This document shows, piece by piece, positions 15,811-24,880 of a stretch of 33,809 nucleotides of DNA; the stretch's first letter is position 1, and every line of letters starts with the position of its first letter. The translations under genes and the position numbers were made by a program. The notes beneath the pieces were generated by a model. It was not told where the DNA came from, ran no database searches, and saw only the letters and a list, made by a program, of their open reading frames with translations. The DNA comes from Chloroflexota bacterium (GTDB lineage Bacteria; Chloroflexota; Dehalococcoidia; UBA2979): contig VXMU01000136.1 of the NCBI GenBank assembly GCA_009840945.1, positions 1 to 33,809 on the forward strand. The letters are read 5' to 3'.

Positions 15811-17297
15811 GACAGCACCTCGGGAATACCCATCTCAAGACCCATCGCGATGCGGTCGATCCACGGCGCGGGCCAGAGGCCGAGCGCGAAGATCGAAATC
15901 GAGAGCACGGTCGCCCCGGCTCGCTCGGCCCAGGTGATCTCGCCGATGCCGCTCCAGCGCGGGTCGGCCTCGCCGAAGAAGGTGCGCGCGAACATGCGCA
16001 GCAGGTACGTCGCCGTGATCGCGGCGGTGAGGACCGCCAGGCCGCCGACGATGGGGTACGCCCGGAACGCGCCGATGAAGATGTGGACCTCGGCGATGAA
16101 CCCGGAGAGCCCCGGCAGGCCGAACGACGCGAGGCCGGCGATGACGAAGAACACCGCCCAGATCGGCATCTGTTTCGCCAGCCCCGAGTAGTGCGTGATC
16201 TCGCGGTCGTGTGACTGGTCGTAGAGCGCGCCGATGAGGAGGAAGAACAGCGCCGTCATCACGCCGTGCGCGAACATCTGCAGCACCGCGCCGCTCATCC
16301 CGATGAGGTTGAGCGTGCCGAGCCCCAGGAACACGTAGCCCATGTGCGAGACCGAGGAGAATCCGGTCATCAGCTTGAAGTCGGTCTGGCGCAGCGCGCC
16401 GATGGCGCCGTAGAGCGCGCCGACGATACCGAGCGTCAGCAGCGCGGGCGCCCAGAACTCGCCGCCCTCGGGCATCATCTGGAAGCCGAGGCGGATGATG
16501 CCGAACGCGCCCAGCTTCATCAGCACGCCCGCGTGCAGCATCGAGACGGCCGTCGGCGCGGCGGCGTGGCCGTCCGGCGACCACGGGTGGAGCGGGAAGA
16601 TGCCGCCCAGTGTGCCGCAGCCCAGCACGATCAGCGGGAACATGATCTTCTGGAACGTCGGGTCGTAAGTCGCGTCGAAGAGCGCCGGCAGGTCGAACGT
16701 GCCGAGCCCGGCCTCGGTGAAGATGCCGAAGATCGCCGTGAAGATCAGGATCGAGGCGGCGACGAGCATCATCATCAGCTTCATCGCGCCGTACTCGCGC
16801 CGCCCGGAGCCCCAGACCGCGATCAGCAGGTACATCGGCAGCACCGCGGTCTCGTAGAGCAGGAACCAGAAGAACAGGTCGAGCGCGACGAACGTGCCGT
16901 AGACCCCGGCCACGAGCACGAACAGCAGGATGAAGAAGTCCTTCGACCGGTGTTCCTGCTTCCAGGACACCCACGTCCCGGTCAGGATCACGATCCCGGT
17001 CAGCAGCACCATCGGCGCGGCGATACCGTCGACGCCGACCTTGAGCTGCACCCCGTTCTCGCCGAGGAACCCGACGTTCTCGAACCACGGCCACGCGAGC
17101 ACGCCCTGGAACTGCTCGCCCCGGTAGTCGAACGCGAAGAAGACGTAGACGGAGATGACGAACATCGCGACGGACGCCGCGCCCGTGACGATGCGGATCA
17201 GCGTCCGCTCGCCCGAGGGGACGAACATCAGCAGGACCGCTGCCCCAAGCGGGATCAGCGGGAGCGAGAGGAGCAGATATCCTTCGTTATCCGTCAT
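15807..17297 (-). CDS. nuoM: Complex I subunit M (antiporter-like), TM7 lysine missing
   Basis: Membrane-arm subunit of 496 residues, about 14 helices. Glu149 in YETAVLPMY, Lys261 in GVLMKLGAFG and the C-terminal GFIAEVHIF Glu agree with the proton path of the family. The usual TM7 lysine (K234 in the E. coli protein, seven residues before the PLH histidine) is absent. The segment here is LGCGTLGGIFPLHPWSPDGH, with Leu230 at that place. The loop and later helices are otherwise intact, so this is not a frameshift. It lies 30 bp after nuoL and overlaps nuoN by 4 bp. Confidence 0.96.
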   Translation of the reverse strand: MTDNEGYLLLSLPLIPLGAAVLLMFVPSGERTLIRIVTGAASVAMFVISVYVFFAFDYRGEQFQGVLAWPWFENVGFLGENGVQLKVGVDGIAAPMVLLTGIVILTGTWVSWKQEHRSKDFFILLFVLVAGVYGTFVALDLFFWFLLYETAVLPMYLLIAVWGSGRREYGAMKLMMMLVAASILIFTAIFGIFTEAGLGTFDLPALFDATYDPTFQKIMFPLIVLGCGTLGGIFPLHPWSPDGHAAAPTAVSMLHAGVLMKLGAFGIIRLGFQMMPEGGEFWAPALLTLGIVGALYGAIGALRQTDFKLMTGFSSVSHMGYVFLGLGTLNLIGMSGAVLQMFAHGVMTALFFLLIGALYDQSHDREITHYSGLAKQMPIWAVFFVIAGLASFGLPGLSGFIAEVHIFIGAFRAYPIVGGLAVLTAAITATYLLRMFARTFFGEADPRWSGIGEITWAERAGATVLSISIFALGLWPAPWIDRIAMGLEMGIPEVLS

Positions 17298-17327
17298 CGT
17301 TCCTCTAGACCCTCGACCCTCAGCGCC

Positions 17328-19253
17328 TTACGTCCGGCCGATTGCGACCAGCGCCAGCACGACGACCCCGATGGCCATCGCCAGCGCGTAGTTGGGAATG
17401 CGGCCGGTCTGGAAGAACTTGAGCCGGTAGCCCGCGAAGCTGATGCCTTGCGCGCTCCCGTCGACACCCGTCTCGTTGACAACCCAGCGGTCGAAGTACG
17501 CCACCACCGTCGCCAGCCCGAGCACGACCTTGTCGATCACGAACTGGTAGAGGTGGTCGATGTAGTAGCGGTTGACCAGCAGGTCGTGGAACTCCGGCGA
17601 CCATTGCCGCGCCCGTACGGCGCGCTCGGCCGCTCCCGACCAGTAGATGAACCCGATGACGATGCCGGCGAGGGCGGACAGCGTCGCCCCGATCGCGATC
17701 GTCGGGTCGAGCTTGAAGGCGTGGCCCTCGTGGCCCTGCGTGAACACGACCTCGCCGATGCCGCCCGTGAAGCCCAGCGCCTTGCCGACGGGGTCGAGGG
17801 CCACGAAGCCGGCGATGACCGCGAGCAGCGCGAGCAGCGCCATCGGCAGGATCATCACCGCGGGCGACTCGTGCGCGTGGTCGTAGGCGGCCTGGTCCTT
17901 GGGCTCGCCGAAGAAGGTGAGCAGCACCAGGCGCGTGGTGTAGATAGCGGTCAGCGCCGCCGTCGCGGCGAGGATGACGAACGGCCCGAACCCGGCGCCG
18001 TCCTGCAGCACGAGCAGGATCTCATCCTTCGACCAGAACCCGGCGAGCGGGACGATCCCGGCCAGCGCGAGCGAGCCGATGACGAACAGCGTCGTCGTCG
18101 CGGGCATCTTGCGGCGCAGCCCGCCGAGCGTCTCCACTACCTGCTCCTCGGTGGCGTGGATGACCGAGCCGGAGCCGAGGAACAGCAGGGACTTGAAGAA
18201 GGCGTGCGTGAACAGGTGGAACATCGCCGCCGTCACCGACCCGACCCCGAGCGCGACGAACATGAAGCCGAGCTGCGAGACGGTGGAATACGCGAGCACG
18301 CGCTTGATGTCGCTGGTCACCAAGCCGAGCGTCGCGCCGAGCGCGGCTGTCGTGAGGCCGATGTACAGCACCACGTCTCGAGCGACGAGCGCCACGTCGA
18401 AGACCGGCATCATGCGGGCCACGAGGTAGACCCCGGCGACAACCATGGTCGCGGCGTGGATGAGCGCGCTGACGGGCGTGGGGCCCTCCATCGCGTCGGG
18501 GAGCCAGACGTGGAACGGGAACTGCGCGGACTTGCCCGCGGCCCCGGCGAAGAGCATCAGCATCGCGACGGTCAGGTACGTCTCGCCGTACCCGCCGCCC
18601 TCGGCGAAGTGGATGATCTCCTGGATGTCGAACGAGCCGGCGCCGCGCCACAGCAGGATGATGCCGATGAGCAGCCCGACGTCGCCGATGCGCGTGGTGA
18701 TGAAGGCCTTCTTGGCCGCCTCGGCGGCCGTCTGGCGTTCCCAGTAGAAGCCGATCAGCAGGTACGAGGCGAGGCCCACCGCCTCCCACGAGAGGTAGAG
18801 CAGCAGCAGGTTCCCCGAGACGACGAGCATGAGCATCGCCGCGCCGAAGCCGGACAGCACCGCGAAGTACCAGCCGTAGCGGACCTCGCCGTGCATGTAG
18901 CCGACCGAGTAGACCATCACCATCAGCGTGACGATGCTGACCACCGCCAGCATGAGCACCGTGATGCCGTCCACGAAGGTGCTGAACTCGATCAGGAGCA
19001 GGTCATCGACGACGCCCGTGTCGATCTCGACCCACGAGAACGAGTAGAAGTTGCTGTCGCCCGGCGCGAAGTGCCCGTCCTTGAACGAGCCCTGGAAGTC
19101 CAGCAGCACGAGGAACGAGAGCACGACCACCGCGGCCATGCCGAGGATCACGATGAAGTCGCCCCGGCGCGGGACGAGGCGGTTGAAGAGCCCCATCAGC
19201 GCGAACAGCACGGCGGGGATCGCCGGCAGCAGCCAGACCTGCTCCATGCCCAT
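17328..19253 (-). CDS. nuoL: Complex I subunit L (antiporter-like)
   Basis: Largest membrane-arm subunit, 641 residues, with the antiporter core followed by the C-terminal lateral helix region. Glu157 in LSWEAVGLASY, Lys241 in GKSAQFPFHVWLPDAMEGPTP and the ALIHAATMVVAGVYL helix are diagnostic. The long amphipathic region after about residue 500 is present, so the traverse helix is probably kept. The ATG is preceded by GGGGAG. A 98-bp gap to nuoK contains no gene that I can see. Confidence 0.97.
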   Translation of the reverse strand: MGMEQVWLLPAIPAVLFALMGLFNRLVPRRGDFIVILGMAAVVVLSFLVLLDFQGSFKDGHFAPGDSNFYSFSWVEIDTGVVDDLLLIEFSTFVDGITVLMLAVVSIVTLMVMVYSVGYMHGEVRYGWYFAVLSGFGAAMLMLVVSGNLLLLYLSWEAVGLASYLLIGFYWERQTAAEAAKKAFITTRIGDVGLLIGIILLWRGAGSFDIQEIIHFAEGGGYGETYLTVAMLMLFAGAAGKSAQFPFHVWLPDAMEGPTPVSALIHAATMVVAGVYLVARMMPVFDVALVARDVVLYIGLTTAALGATLGLVTSDIKRVLAYSTVSQLGFMFVALGVGSVTAAMFHLFTHAFFKSLLFLGSGSVIHATEEQVVETLGGLRRKMPATTTLFVIGSLALAGIVPLAGFWSKDEILLVLQDGAGFGPFVILAATAALTAIYTTRLVLLTFFGEPKDQAAYDHAHESPAVMILPMALLALLAVIAGFVALDPVGKALGFTGGIGEVVFTQGHEGHAFKLDPTIAIGATLSALAGIVIGFIYWSGAAERAVRARQWSPEFHDLLVNRYYIDHLYQFVIDKVVLGLATVVAYFDRWVVNETGVDGSAQGISFAGYRLKFFQTGRIPNYALAMAIGVVVLALVAIGRT

Positions 19254-19351
19254 GCCGCGCTACTCCCCGGCCAGCCCTGCGGCGGCAGCCGCGATCTCGA
19301 ACAGCCGCCTGGTGGCGTCCGCTGCCTGCGATGACCGCATGGCGTCGGGGC

Positions 19352-19669
19352 CTACCACTTGAGATCGCTCGCTTCGTCGACCATCGCGGTCTGCCGGTCG
19401 CGGAAGAGCCGCAGCACGATGCCGAGCGCGCGGCCGACCTCGGCGGCGGCGACCGTGATGACGAAGATGGCGAAGATCAGGCCGGTGAAGCGCTCCGGGT
19501 CCAGGTAGGCCGCGAACGCGACCATGTTGATGGTGACCGCGGCGAGCATGAGCTCCACCGAGACGAGGATGAGGATCGCGCTGCGCCGCGCGAGCACGCC
19601 GTAGAAGCCGATCCCGAAGAGGATGGCCGAGAGGACCAGGAAGTTCTCCATCGGGATGTCGCCGGCCAT
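19352..19669 (-). CDS. nuoK: Complex I subunit K
   Basis: Small three-helix membrane subunit of 105 residues. The family motif is GFYGVLARRSAILILVSVEL, whose Glu lies in the second helix, followed by a third helix with VAAAEVGRALGI and its conserved Glu. These two glutamates are part of the proton-transfer axis. The ATG overlaps the TGA of nuoJ (TGATG), implying coupled translation. Confidence 0.96.
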   Translation of the reverse strand: MAGDIPMENFLVLSAILFGIGFYGVLARRSAILILVSVELMLAAVTINMVAFAAYLDPERFTGLIFAIFVITVAAAEVGRALGIVLRLFRDRQTAMVDEASDLKW

Positions 19670-20382
19670 CAGGCGCCGTCTCCCATCGCCGTGTCCTCGG
19701 TGTCCTCGGGGCGGTCACGCCGCGCGATGGCGATGGCGCCGATCAGCGCGATGACCAGCACCAGCGAGGCGATCTCGAACGGCAGGCCGAAGTCCCGGTA
19801 GAGCCGAGCGCCCAGCTCGCGGAACGCGACCGTCGACGCCGTGGGGGCGCCCCAGATCTGGTCGACCAGCGCCACGGAGAGGATCCCCGCCAGTGCGATG
19901 CCGACGAGGAACGCGAACGGCTTCTGCGCCCCGTCGGAGACGATGGGGTCATCGGTCGCGTTGGTGAGCATGAGACCGAACAGGAGCAGCACGGTGACGC
20001 CGCCGCCGTAGACGAGGACCTGCACCAGCGCGAGGAACTCGGAGCCGAGCAGCAGGAAGATCGCCGCCACCCCGAGCAGCGTCATCACCAGCGACAGCGC
20101 GGCGTGGACGATGTTCTTGAGCAGCACCGAGCCGAGCGCCCCGCCGATGATCACGGCGGAGGCAAGCCAGAAGACCAGCTCGGGCGCGGTGAGGACGTTG
20201 AGCACGAGCAGCACGATGAGCACGAGCAGGATCGGCGTGACCACCGCGCCGGCGACGAGGCCGCCGTAGATGATGACGCGGTCGAGCTGCGCGGGCAGGG
20301 GCAGGCGGAACGAGCCCTCCGGGAAGAAGGCGCGCCGCAGCAGGGCGGCAAGCGGGGCAGGAAGCGGTAGGCGTTCGATCAC
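19669..20382 (-). CDS. nuoJ: Complex I subunit J, with an extra N-terminal membrane segment
   Basis: The 237 residues are longer than the usual 160-200. The NuoJ core begins near residue 67 (APELVFWLASAVIIGGALGS), followed by KNIVHAALSLV and VQVLVYGGGVTVLLLFGLML, the last being the conserved pi-bulge helix near the quinone-to-proton path. In front of it sits an additional 65 residues with a hydrophobic helix at about 37-64. The start is GTG with only a weak ribosome site. A later internal start would remove the extra helix, but no good in-frame candidate stands out. It lies 36 bp after nuoI. Confidence 0.93.
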   Translation of the reverse strand: MIERLPLPAPLAALLRRAFFPEGSFRLPLPAQLDRVIIYGGLVAGAVVTPILLVLIVLLVLNVLTAPELVFWLASAVIIGGALGSVLLKNIVHAALSLVMTLLGVAAIFLLLGSEFLALVQVLVYGGGVTVLLLFGLMLTNATDDPIVSDGAQKPFAFLVGIALAGILSVALVDQIWGAPTASTVAFRELGARLYRDFGLPFEIASLVLVIALIGAIAIARRDRPEDTEDTAMGDGA

Positions 20383-20418
20383 GTCAGGCCCTGTACCACG
20401 CTCCGGATGGGAGCCGAC

Positions 20419-20892
20419 CTAGATGTCGGCGACCCACTCATCGAGTTCGCCCGCCCGATGCTGCGCCAGCAGCTGCGGCAGGTCCATGACCAGGTCTGCA
20501 CGGTCGTAGACCGAGACCTCGTGGCCCGTCCATGTGTTGTTCATGGCGATGGCCTCGAAGTTGCAGACCTCGACGCAGATGTTGCAGCGCATGCAGCGGG
20601 CGTAGTCGATCCAGAACTTGTCGATGATCTTGCGGCGCCGGGAGTCCCCGCCCACGCTCTCGTGGTTCGGGTTGTCCTTCATCAGCACCGTCATGCACTC
20701 CACCGGGCACGCGCGCTCGCACGCGTGACAGCCGGTGCAGTACGGCTCATCGATGTCATCGTCCCAGAGCAGGATGGGGAACGCGCGGTCGCGTTCGGGA
20801 AGGTCGCGATGCATCTCGGGGTACTGGCGCGTGACTGGTCGCCGCACGAATGCGTTCGCGGTCGCACCCAGGCTTTTCAGTACGCCCTTCAT
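20419..20892 (-). CDS. nuoI: Complex I subunit I (two [4Fe-4S] clusters)
   Basis: Peripheral-arm ferredoxin-like subunit of 157 residues carrying clusters N6a and N6b. Two CxxCxxCxxxC sets are visible: C52, C55, C58, C62 followed by P63, and C100, C103, C106, C110. The second set is followed by Asn instead of the usual Pro. The frame is open upstream, but ATG 20892 starts a normal MKGVLKSL N-terminus with AAAGG about 11 bp before it. It sits 27 bp after nuoH. Confidence 0.95.
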   Translation of the reverse strand: MKGVLKSLGATANAFVRRPVTRQYPEMHRDLPERDRAFPILLWDDDIDEPYCTGCHACERACPVECMTVLMKDNPNHESVGGDSRRRKIIDKFWIDYARCMRCNICVEVCNFEAIAMNNTWTGHEVSVYDRADLVMDLPQLLAQHRAGELDEWVADI

Positions 20893-20918
20893 GGCGCGGA
20901 GCCTTTCACGATCGTCCC

Positions 20919-22061
20919 TTACGCGGTAGTGGCCGCACCCGCCCGCGCGGGCGGCCGCACACGTCGCCGCGTGATGCCTCGGTCGATGATCAGGTAGAGC
21001 GCGATCAGGCCCACGACGTTCGATGCCAGCAGCACCACGTCGGGCCAGTCGTAGACCAGGATCAGGCCGTTCACGAGGATGAGCGCGAACGACATCGGCA
21101 GCAGCACCTTCCACGAGAAGCCCATGAGCTGGTCGATGCGCATACGCGGCATCGTGACCCGCACCCAGAAGACCGAGAAGATGAGGAGCAGCGCCTTGCC
21201 GGCCGTCAGCAGCAGCTGCCACACCGGCCCGACCTCCTCGCCGAGCGGCCACGCCCAGCCGCCGAGGAACACCGCGGCGCCCACCAGCGAGAGGATGAAC
21301 AGCCCGGCGTACTCGGCCAGGAAGAACATCGACCAGCGGATCCCGCTGTACTCGACGAACGGCCCGCCGACCACCTCGGACTCACCGACCGGGATGTCGA
21401 AGGGGGTGCGGTTCAGCTCGGCCAGCATCGCGACGTAGAAGATCGCGAACGCCAGCGGCTGCCAGACGATGTACGGGATGTGCCCCTGCTCGGCCACGAT
21501 CACGCCGAGGTCCAGCGAGCCGCGGCCGGCGTCGGTGCTCACCACCATCGAGACGGCGATGAGCGAGAGGATGAGGGGCAGCTCGTAGGAGATGCCCTGC
21601 GCGGCGGCGCGCAGCGCGCCCAGCATCGCGTAGCGGTTGTCGGACGCCCACCCGGCCATGACCCAGCCGACGATGTTGATCGAGCTGATGGCCACGACGT
21701 AGAAGAGCCCGAGCTCGAGCACCCGCACGTTCCAGTCGAACGCGAACGGCACGGCCACGAAGGCCATGAACACCGGGACGAAGACGAAGTAGACGGCCAG
21801 CTCGAAGACCCACGGGTCCGCGCCGCGCGGCCGCAGGTCCTCCTTGCCGACCAGCTTCAGCGCGTCGGCGAGCGACTGCAGGATGCCGAACGGGCCGGTG
21901 CGCATCGGGCCGAGGCGGCGCTGGAAGCGTCCGATGATCTTCCGCTCGCCGTAGATCAGCCCCATCACCACCACCGTCATGAGGATGACGATCAGCTGGA
22001 GCCGGATGACGGCGTCCACCCAGATGTTGACGTTCTCGATGCCGAAGAGGCCGACGTTCAT
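20919..22061 (-). CDS. nuoH: Complex I subunit H
   Basis: Eight-helix membrane subunit of 380 residues forming the quinone chamber and linking the peripheral and membrane arms. Diagnostic stretches are GERKIIGRFQRRLGPMRTGP, LADALKLVGKEDLRP, ELNRTPFDIPVGESEVVGGP and EYSGIRWSMFFLAEY. The ATG overlaps the nuoD stop by 4 bp (ATGA). Confidence 0.97.
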   Translation of the reverse strand: MNVGLFGIENVNIWVDAVIRLQLIVILMTVVVMGLIYGERKIIGRFQRRLGPMRTGPFGILQSLADALKLVGKEDLRPRGADPWVFELAVYFVFVPVFMAFVAVPFAFDWNVRVLELGLFYVVAISSINIVGWVMAGWASDNRYAMLGALRAAAQGISYELPLILSLIAVSMVVSTDAGRGSLDLGVIVAEQGHIPYIVWQPLAFAIFYVAMLAELNRTPFDIPVGESEVVGGPFVEYSGIRWSMFFLAEYAGLFILSLVGAAVFLGGWAWPLGEEVGPVWQLLLTAGKALLLIFSVFWVRVTMPRMRIDQLMGFSWKVLLPMSFALILVNGLILVYDWPDVVLLASNVVGLIALYLIIDRGITRRRVRPPARAGAATTA

Positions 22062-23191
22062 CGATCAACCTCGCAGAGCACGATGTCGAGCGAGCCGAGG
22101 ATCACGACCGCGTCGGCGACGTAGCCGCCGATCGTCATGTCGCGCAGCGCCTGCAGGTTGGAGAGGCACGCCGAGCGGATCTTGAGGCGGTGCGGGCGGT
22201 TGCCGCCCTTGCTCACCAGGTAGATCCCGTACTCGCCGCGCGGGGCCTCGGTGCGCGTGTACACCTCGCCGGCCGGGGTGCGCAGCATGCGCGGCAGCCG
22301 GTCCGGGACGATCGGCCCGGGCTCGAGCCGCTCGAGGCACTGCTCGATGATCTTGATGGACTCGCTGGCCTCGCGGATGCGGCCGTAGAAGCGGTCGAAG
22401 ACGTCGCCGTGGTCGCCGGTGATGACGTCGAAGTCGACCTGGTCGTAGAAGAGGTACGGCTCGTCGCGGCGGATGTCCATCGGCACACCGGAGGCGCGCA
22501 GCGTGGGGCCGCTCGTGCCCCAGTCGATGGCGTCCTCGGCGGTGATGACGCCGACGCCCTCGGTGCGGGCGCGGAAGATCTCGTTCTGGGTCATCAGCCC
22601 GTCGAGCTCCCGGAGACCCTCGCGCGAATCCTTGAGCACCTCGCGCACGCGGGTCTCGAAGTTGTCCGGGACCTCCCAGGCGAGGCCGCCGGCGCGGAAG
22701 TACGCGAACATCAGGCGGTCGCCCGTGATCTCCTCGAAGAGGTCCTGGATGACCTCGCGGTTCCGGAAGCCGTAGACGAAGGCCGTGCCGAAGACGCCCA
22801 CGTCGGTGCCGAACGCGCCCAGGAACATGAAGTGGCTGGAGAGCCGGTTGAGCTCGCACAGGATCATGCGGATCCACGTCGCGCGCTCCGGCACCTCAAG
22901 CTCGGCGAGGCGCTCGACGGCCATGACGTAGGAGAGCTCGGCGTTGAAGTTCGCCAGGTACTCCGTGCGGTCCATGTAGCCGATGCCCTGGCGGTAGTCC
23001 ATGGTCTCGCAGAGCTTCTCGGCCCCGCGGTGCATGTAGCCGACGTACGGTGTGACGTCGGTGATCAGCTCGCCGTCGATGGTGAGGACCATGCGGAAGA
23101 CGCCGTGCGTCGAGGGGTGCTGTGGCCCCATGTTGACGAAGATGTCTTCAGTCTCGAACTCGTTCTCGAGCACGGGGGGAGGCTGGGTCAT
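22058..23191 (-). CDS. nuoD: Complex I subunit D (49-kDa-type)
   Basis: Quinone-site subunit of 377 residues, related to the large subunit of [NiFe] hydrogenases but without its Ni-binding cysteines. The N-terminal MGPQHPSTHGVFR carries the quinone-interacting His loop. YVGYMHRGAEKL, CELNRLSSHFMFLG, TEAPRGEYGIYLVS and the C-terminal DIVLCEVDR are all family signatures. It is a separate gene, not a nuoCD fusion. It overlaps nuoC and nuoH by 4 bp on each side. Confidence 0.97.
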   Translation of the reverse strand: MTQPPPVLENEFETEDIFVNMGPQHPSTHGVFRMVLTIDGELITDVTPYVGYMHRGAEKLCETMDYRQGIGYMDRTEYLANFNAELSYVMAVERLAELEVPERATWIRMILCELNRLSSHFMFLGAFGTDVGVFGTAFVYGFRNREVIQDLFEEITGDRLMFAYFRAGGLAWEVPDNFETRVREVLKDSREGLRELDGLMTQNEIFRARTEGVGVITAEDAIDWGTSGPTLRASGVPMDIRRDEPYLFYDQVDFDVITGDHGDVFDRFYGRIREASESIKIIEQCLERLEPGPIVPDRLPRMLRTPAGEVYTRTEAPRGEYGIYLVSKGGNRPHRLKIRSACLSNLQALRDMTIGGYVADAVVILGSLDIVLCEVDR

Positions 23192-23727
23192 TCGAACGCC
23201 TCCTCAGCGTAGGCGATGCCTTCGCCCTGCAGCACCTCGATCTCCGCGAGGGGGTGATCCTTGCGCAGCGGGAACGTGTCGTCCATGTCCTCGGGGAGCA
23301 GCAGCGGCCGCGGGTCCGGGTGACCCTCGAAGCGCACGCCGAACATCTCCGCCGTCTCGCGCTCCAGCCAGCCGGCCGCGCGCCACACCGTGGTCGCGGT
23401 GTCGAGCGTGAGGTCGTCGTTGTCGAGGTGGCACTTCACGGTCAGGTTGTGGCGGTGCTCGGTGGAGTAGAGGTGATAGACGACGTCGATCCCCTCCTCC
23501 TCCCAGTCGATAGCGGTCAGGTTGCGCAGGTAGTCGAACGAGAGCCCCTCGCTGGACTTGAGCACGCGTAGCCCGCGCGTGAGCTCGCCCTTCGGGATGA
23601 AGACGATGAGGTCCTGCGCGCCGCGCTCGGGGTCGGCGGTGATGCCGGCGAGGGCGGCGTCGACGGCGCCCCAGATGGTGTCGTCGAGCGAGTCGGCAGC
23701 GGAGCCGTTGGGCTCGTCGGTCGTCAT
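23188..23727 (-). CDS. nuoC: Complex I subunit C (30-kDa-type)
   Basis: Peripheral-arm subunit of 179 residues. It has the [10 protein letters not shown] segment and the signature [19 protein letters not shown], followed by RPLLLPEDM and the PLRKDHPL end, as in the family. The ATG overlaps the nuoB stop by 4 bp (ATGA). An N-terminal acidic stretch of about 20 residues is variable. It is unfused to nuoD. Confidence 0.95.
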   Translation of the reverse strand: MTTDEPNGSAADSLDDTIWGAVDAALAGITADPERGAQDLIVFIPKGELTRGLRVLKSSEGLSFDYLRNLTAIDWEEEGIDVVYHLYSTEHRHNLTVKCHLDNDDLTLDTATTVWRAAGWLERETAEMFGVRFEGHPDPRPLLLPEDMDDTFPLRKDHPLAEIEVLQGEGIAYAEEAFE

Positions 23728-24362
23728 CGACCGGTCGCCCCGCGTTCCTCCATGATCTTCTCCTGGAGGGCGACGAAGCCATCGAGGAGCGCCTCCGGCC
23801 GCGGCGGGCAGCCGGGCACGTAGACGTCGACGGGAACGATCTTGTCGACGCCCTGGAGGACACGGTCGTAGCGGGTGTAGGGGCCACCGTTGGTGGCGCA
23901 GGCGCCCATCGAGATCACCCACTTGGGGTTCGGCATCTGCTCGTAGAGCAGCTTCACGGCGGGGGCCATCTTCTTGGTCACGGTGCCCGCGACGATCATC
24001 ACGTCGGACTGCCGCGGCGACGGCCACGGCACGATCCCGAAGCGGTCGAGGTCGTAGTGGGCCATGTACGTCGCGATCATCTCGATCGCGCAGCACGCCA
24101 GGCCGAAGGTCATCGGCCACAGCGAGGACTTGCGCGACGCGGCGAGCACGAGGTCGGCCGGCACCTGCATCACGCCCGGGAGCACGACGCGGTAGAGCGC
24201 CTTGCCCGGTACGGGCTCGATGGGGACGAGGCGGGGGGCCTCGGCCGGGTGCTCGGTCGGCGGTATCTCCGGTACGAGCGGAGTTGGTACCAGGGGCGGT
24301 GCGGTCTCGGGAGCATCGGGCGGAGCCGTGGTCCCGGTCACGTCAGGAGGTCTCAGCGCCAC
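23724..24362 (-). CDS. nuoB: Complex I subunit B (cluster N2) with a Pro-rich N-terminal extension
   Basis: Carries cluster N2, the last electron donor to quinone. In the 212 residues the ligands are the tandem Cys90-Cys91 (GLACCAIEM), Cys155 ([10 protein letters not shown]) and Cys185 (VPGCPPRPE). The core starts near residue 65. The first 60 residues are rich in Pro, Ala and Thr and have no counterpart in standard NuoB. The chosen GTG (24362) has AAGGGAG upstream and overlaps the end of nuoA by 10 bp. A later GTG at 24341 lacks a ribosome site. Confidence 0.93.
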   Translation of the reverse strand: MALRPPDVTGTTAPPDAPETAPPLVPTPLVPEIPPTEHPAEAPRLVPIEPVPGKALYRVVLPGVMQVPADLVLAASRKSSLWPMTFGLACCAIEMIATYMAHYDLDRFGIVPWPSPRQSDVMIVAGTVTKKMAPAVKLLYEQMPNPKWVISMGACATNGGPYTRYDRVLQGVDKIVPVDVYVPGCPPRPEALLDGFVALQEKIMEERGATGR

Positions 24363-24718
24363 TGCAACGCTCCCTTCTTCCACGCGTAGACGAGGCCGAC
24401 TGCGAGGATGGCGACGAACAGCACCATCTCCCAGTACGCCTGCGCGCCCACCTCCACGAAGGACAGGGCCCACGGGAAGATGAAGACGGCCTCGACGTCA
24501 AAGATGATGAACAGGATGGCGTAGAGGTAGAAGCGGACGCCCACGTTGGTGCTGGTGCGCCGCACGGGCAGCATGCCGCACTCGTACGTCGTGGCCTTCT
24601 CGCGCTCCTGTGAGAAGGGCGCGAGCAGCCGCGATCCGATGAGCGCGGTAATCACGAGGATGAAGCCCGTGACGGTCGCAATCAGAACGGGGAGATAGTT
24701 GCCGAAGAGCTGATCCAC
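24353..24718 (-). CDS. nuoA: Complex I subunit A
   Basis: First gene of the cluster, a 121-residue three-helix membrane subunit. The conserved loop YECGMLP (with its Cys) and [23 protein letters not shown], containing the DxE pair of the second helix, identify it. GTG start. A TTGACC-N17-TACGTT promoter lies about 70 bp upstream. Confidence 0.96.
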   Translation of the reverse strand: MDQLFGNYLPVLIATVTGFILVITALIGSRLLAPFSQEREKATTYECGMLPVRRTSTNVGVRFYLYAILFIIFDVEAVFIFPWALSFVEVGAQAYWEMVLFVAILAVGLVYAWKKGALQWR

Positions 24719-24751
24719 GGCTGTCCCGACCCCTCACCGCAGCACCGGTTC

Positions 24752-24771
24752 CGCCGTGCAACGGCACGGCG
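24752..24771 (-). other. Perfect inverted repeat in the nuo 5' leader
   Basis: CGCCGTGC, loop AACG, GCACGGCG forms an 8-bp stem. It would fall at about +8 to +27 of the nuo transcript if the promoter at 24785-24813 is right. It could be an mRNA-stabilising hairpin or a DNA operator. No T-tract follows, so it is not an obvious terminator. Confidence 0.4.
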
Positions 24772-24784
24772 CGCAGCCGAGGGG

Positions 24785-24813
24785 AACGTAGCAGCGGCCC
24801 CGTGCATGGTCAA
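24785..24813 (-). promoter_or_regulatory. Promoter of the nuo operon
   Basis: On the minus strand, -35 TTGACC (24808-24813, 5/6 match), an ideal 17-bp spacer, and -10 TACGTT (24785-24790). The predicted start near 24778 gives a leader of about 60 nt to the nuoA GTG. The same -35 hexamer and spacing occur at the valS leader promoter. Confidence 0.65.
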
Positions 24814-24880
24814 CGTCGCCCGGCGCTCTCATCGGCGCCCGCCCGCTCCGCCAACCACACGCGTTGATAGGATCCCGGCG

